Made by a program: the position numbers and the translations under genes
Notes under the pieces: model-generated
What the model saw: only the letters and a program-made list of their open reading frames with translations
The model's database searches: none
What the model was told of the DNA's origin: nothing
Assembly: GCA_017416845.1 (NCBI GenBank)
Contig: JAFQBA010000122.1
Span: 1-57,940 of the forward strand
DNA: 57,940 nucleotides
Direction: 5' to 3'
Source: Clostridia bacterium
GTDB lineage: Bacteria; Bacillota; Clostridia; UMGS1810
Shown: positions 55,591 through 57,940 of the stretch, piece by piece
Position numbering within the stretch: the stretch's first letter is position 1
Layout of the letters: every line of letters starts with the position of its first letter

Positions 55591-56676
55591 TTATTCCTCC
55601 TCAAATACATTGCAGAAGCCTGCACACATAAGCAAAAATGCACCGACACCGTGAAGATCGTTTGTGCTTACGGGACGTTCGATGTAGCCTTTATAATCGC
55701 AAAGCCCCGTACCTATGCATACCCGGTTTATTTCTATTCCGCCTTCACTATCAAACGTGAGAGTGTCGGATACTCCGTTGAAAGCCTTTTGAGCGCACAA
55801 TTTATATTTTTCGTCCATCGGCTTTAACGAACACATTTTGGACATAGCATAAACAAAAAGGCATGAACAGGAAACCTCGTCCCAATTGTCCTCTTTTTCT
55901 GTTTTGTCAACAACTTGTTTCCAAAGACCTGTTTCTTTGTCTGCATAGGGCAAAAGTGCATCAACAAGCATTTTACCTGTTTCAAAAAATTCTTCTCTGT
56001 GAATATATTCTGCAGGTAAAAGTTCATATATTTCAAACATAGCCACAACAAACCAACCGATGGATCTTCCCCAGAAACAAGATGTGAGTCCTGTTTTGGG
56101 ATCGACTTCTTTGCTTTGTTTTGACTGATCCCATGCATGATAATACAAACCACTTGATTTGTCAAGAGTGTGTTCTTTAAAAAGCTTCATCTGATGATAA
56201 ACTGTGTCATAGAGTCCGGGTTCGTCAAAGAGATTACCAAGACGAATCATCAAAGGTCCTGCCATATACATTCCGTCAAGCCACGTCTGATTGGGGAACA
56301 TATCTTTGTGCCAGAATCCGCCTTCGGCATTGGTTTTCCAGTTTTTAAGGAGTTCCATGGCTGTTCGGGGCATGGTAAGATACTTTTCATCGCCCTTGAT
56401 TTTGTAAAATTCAGTGAGCAGTGAGGTTGGTTGCATATCGTCAAGTTCATCCGATTCAAAATATATAATGCTTCCGTCGGGTTTCATGTTGGACAAAAGC
56501 CATTTGTCTATATATTCAAAATATTTTTCGTTTTTGGTGATTTTATAAACCTCATACATACCAAGCAGAAAAACTCCCTGATGATAATGAAATCTTCCCA
56601 CGGGAGGAAGGTCTTTTGCTTCAAATTTTTTTATCAATGTGTCACAGGCACATTTTGCATATTCTAATGATTTCAT
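55591..56676 (-). CDS. GH105 unsaturated rhamnogalacturonyl/glucuronyl hydrolase
   Basis: A 361-residue alpha/alpha-barrel protein without signal peptide. HYHQGVFLLGMYEVY, TWLDGMYMAGPLMIRLG (catalytic Asp in WLDG), GLYYHAWDQS and FWGRSIGWFVVAM match the GH105/GH88 families, most like YteR/YesR. It removes the unsaturated uronic acid from lyase-generated oligosaccharides inside the cell. ATG 56676 was chosen because AAGGAG lies seven bases upstream; the ATG two codons earlier nearly touches it. It is the first gene of a three-gene operon that diverges from an AraC gene. Confidence 0.88.
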   Translation of the reverse strand: MKSLEYAKCACDTLIKKFEAKDLPPVGRFHYHQGVFLLGMYEVYKITKNEKYFEYIDKWLLSNMKPDGSIIYFESDELDDMQPTSLLTEFYKIKGDEKYLTMPRTAMELLKNWKTNAEGGFWHKDMFPNQTWLDGMYMAGPLMIRLGNLFDEPGLYDTVYHQMKLFKEHTLDKSSGLYYHAWDQSKQSKEVDPKTGLTSCFWGRSIGWFVVAMFEIYELLPAEYIHREEFFETGKMLVDALLPYADKETGLWKQVVDKTEKEDNWDEVSCSCLFVYAMSKMCSLKPMDEKYKLCAQKAFNGVSDTLTFDSEGGIEINRVCIGTGLCDYKGYIERPVSTNDLHGVGAFLLMCAGFCNVFEEE

Positions 56677-56759
56677 AAACATTCTCCTTATTTAGTGGTT
56701 ATTGATTATACAATACAACAAAAATCTTTAAGTTTATTGCTTTTTTCAATCATTTATTA

Positions 56760-56788
56760 TTGTAAATTGCTTGAAAATGAGTTATACT
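56760..56788 (+). promoter_or_regulatory. Promoter of the AraC gene next to the pectin operon
   Basis: -35 TTGTAA (56760-56765), 17-base spacer, -10 TATACT (56783-56788). For the opposite operon a minus-strand TATAAT is visible near 56710, but its -35 is weak, as expected for an activator-dependent promoter. Confidence 0.6.
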
Positions 56789-56823
56789 GTTGTTCAAAGG
56801 AGTATAATAGCAGGAGGGGTATT

Positions 56824-57672
56824 ATGAATTCATTTAATGCAAAAAAGATTTATCTTTATTTAAATTCAATGGAAACCGAATTTTCTGTTGAGCGATTGCC
56901 TGAAAATACCATGAACAGAAGCCACGCACACGATAGCTTTGAGCTGTATTTTCTGATTGACGGAAACAGACGGTTGCTTGTGAAAAACAACTTTTACAAA
57001 CTGGAAAAAGGTGACATTTTGCTTATTGCACCGGGAATTCTTCACAAAACCTTGGACGAAAATCCATCGGAATATCACCGGCTCGTGATTAATTTCCCCA
57101 AAAGAATTATAGACAATGTAATGAGAAAAGGTGACGCATACACAGATTTAATATCCAGAGAAGCAACCATTGTGAGAAATATGAAGTTATACGACGTTCT
57201 CGTAAATGACATATTACATATAGAAAATGCGATACAAAACAATGATACCCAAACCGAACTTCTGATAGCGGCTTTTTTATATAAGCTGATATACTATCTC
57301 TCATCCGGCGAAAACATACTTCCGACCACCGAAATATCCGAAAAAAACAGTAAACAGATTTCGGACATATTAAAATATATAAATTCCAATTATACACACC
57401 CAATCACACTTGCAGAGCTTTCGGCGAAATTTTATGTCAGCGAATTTCATCTTTGCAGAAGCTTCAAAAAATCAACCGGAAGAACTATTGTAGAATACAT
57501 CAACTATCTCAGGATAGAAAAAGCAAAAAAAATTTTAATTGAATCCGAAACTACAATCAAAAAAGCCGCTGAAATGAGCGGTTTCAAATCCATAGTTAAT
57601 TTTAATCATACATTTAAAGATTATGAAAAAATCACTCCCTCGCAATTTATTAAAATAAGAAAAATGAAGTAG
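56824..57672 (+). CDS. AraC-family transcriptional regulator
   Basis: A 282-residue regulator. The N-terminal cupin has RSHAHDSFELYFLIDG and KGDILLIAPGILHKT; the C-terminal helix-turn-helix has LAELSAKFYVSEFHLCRSFK and EMSGFKSIVNFNHTFK. ATG 56824 has the strong ribosome site AGGAGGGG (56812-56819). It diverges from the GH105/PL22 operon, its likely target. Confidence 0.9.
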   Translation: MNSFNAKKIYLYLNSMETEFSVERLPENTMNRSHAHDSFELYFLIDGNRRLLVKNNFYKLEKGDILLIAPGILHKTLDENPSEYHRLVINFPKRIIDNVMRKGDAYTDLISREATIVRNMKLYDVLVNDILHIENAIQNNDTQTELLIAAFLYKLIYYLSSGENILPTTEISEKNSKQISDILKYINSNYTHPITLAELSAKFYVSEFHLCRSFKKSTGRTIVEYINYLRIEKAKKILIESETTIKKAAEMSGFKSIVNFNHTFKDYEKITPSQFIKIRKMK

Positions 57673-57758
57673 ATACACCGAACCAACACTAAAAAAGCCT
57701 CAAAAGCTGAATTTTTGGTTGTCGTCCTTTAAATGCGATAGGAGTTGAAGCCACGATA

Positions 57759-57805
57759 AAAAGGTACTGTAAATTAATTCAGCAAATTAATTTACAGTAC
57801 CTTTT
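57759..57805. repeat. 21-base perfect inverted repeat
   Basis: Arms 57759-57779 and 57785-57805 are perfect complements with a 5-base loop. The minus-strand side is followed by T residues, so it may be a terminator for an off-edge gene, but the length and perfection are unusual. Confidence 0.65.
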
Positions 57806-57842
57806 GGGGAATAGGAAAAAAGATTCAGAATTGTCAAATCGA

Positions 57843-57873
57843 ACTCAAAGCAAGGCAGAGCCTTGCTTTGAGT
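57843..57873. repeat. 14-base perfect inverted repeat
   Basis: Arms 57843-57856 and 57860-57873 with a 3-base loop. There is no T run. The sequence AAGGTACTG of the preceding hairpin recurs as a direct repeat near 57895. The region 57673-57940 contains no gene. Confidence 0.6.
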
Positions 57874-57940
57874 GGTAACCCGAAGCTGTACAAAGGTACT
57901 GCGAGTGGTGAGATTTGGCAAGAGCAAAAAGGCATATAAT

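Noticed and set aside
1..57940. Mobile element, prophage or CRISPR array
   Set aside because: No transposase, integrase, phage structural gene, cas gene or regularly spaced short repeat was seen. Paralogous genes look like tandem duplication rather than insertion.

Overview
The window is AT-rich DNA from a low-GC Gram-positive bacterium, most likely a gut-type member of the Clostridia. This rests on strong AGGAGG ribosome sites, sigma-A promoters with 16-18 base spacers, S-layer-homology (SLH) and copper-amine-oxidase-N modules on exported proteins, and a Firmicutes housekeeping set (YhaO/YhaN, Asp23/YloU, FakA, RecG, YwlE-type arginine phosphatase, rubredoxin). Genus cannot be told from the sequence alone. 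No tRNA, rRNA, transposase, phage gene or CRISPR array was seen.

Layout. 1-185: promoter and leader of a minus-strand gene lying off the left edge, then terminators. 186-5824: a DUF4838 protein (-) diverges from a plus operon of GH4 glycosidase, CapA-like phosphoesterase and PHP phosphoesterase. 5900-27661: a 22-kb, eight-gene minus operon in which every product has a signal peptide. It encodes lectin-like/Ig-like proteins, a type I phosphodiesterase, a tandem polysaccharide deacetylase, a heparinase II/III-family lyase and two SLH proteins. An AraC regulator (27971-28909) diverges from it. 28957-31860: a GH36-like alpha-galactosidase with its own divergent AraC, a paralogue of the first. 31912-33504: KDG/KDGal kinase and KDPG-type aldolase. 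33651-33809: a 52-residue rubredoxin. 33953-39818: prfA, sua5, ywlE, rimI and tsaD, followed closely by an SLH protein. 39918-47036: yhaO, yhaN, yloU, fakA and recG. 47216-49741: an unusual fusion of a sugar-phosphate isomerase/epimerase TIM barrel to an acyl-CoA synthetase. 49962-51002: a stand-alone class II glutamine amidotransferase. 51140-57672: two further AraC-controlled carbohydrate blocks, DUF4091, and GH105 plus PL22-like oligogalacturonate lyase plus an unknown beta-rich protein.

How the genes fit together. The accessory genes point to plant or host polysaccharides, notably pectin. GH105 and PL22 produce unsaturated uronates or 4-deoxy-5-ketouronate; the kinase/aldolase pair can finish the route to pyruvate plus glyceraldehyde-3-phosphate; GH4 and GH36 members would trim oligosaccharides. 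The 22-kb operon looks like an extracellular surface system in which different catalytic heads are carried on a repeated LamG/Ig/beta-module chassis, with two SLH proteins as likely wall anchors. Four AraC regulators each diverge from a carbohydrate gene.

The best candidates for something undescribed are the 22-kb operon (including a LamG domain nested inside a heparinase beta-domain), the isomerase/acyl-CoA synthetase fusion, and a possible two-state mRNA leader in front of the DUF4838 gene. All functional calls come from reading motifs; no database search was possible.
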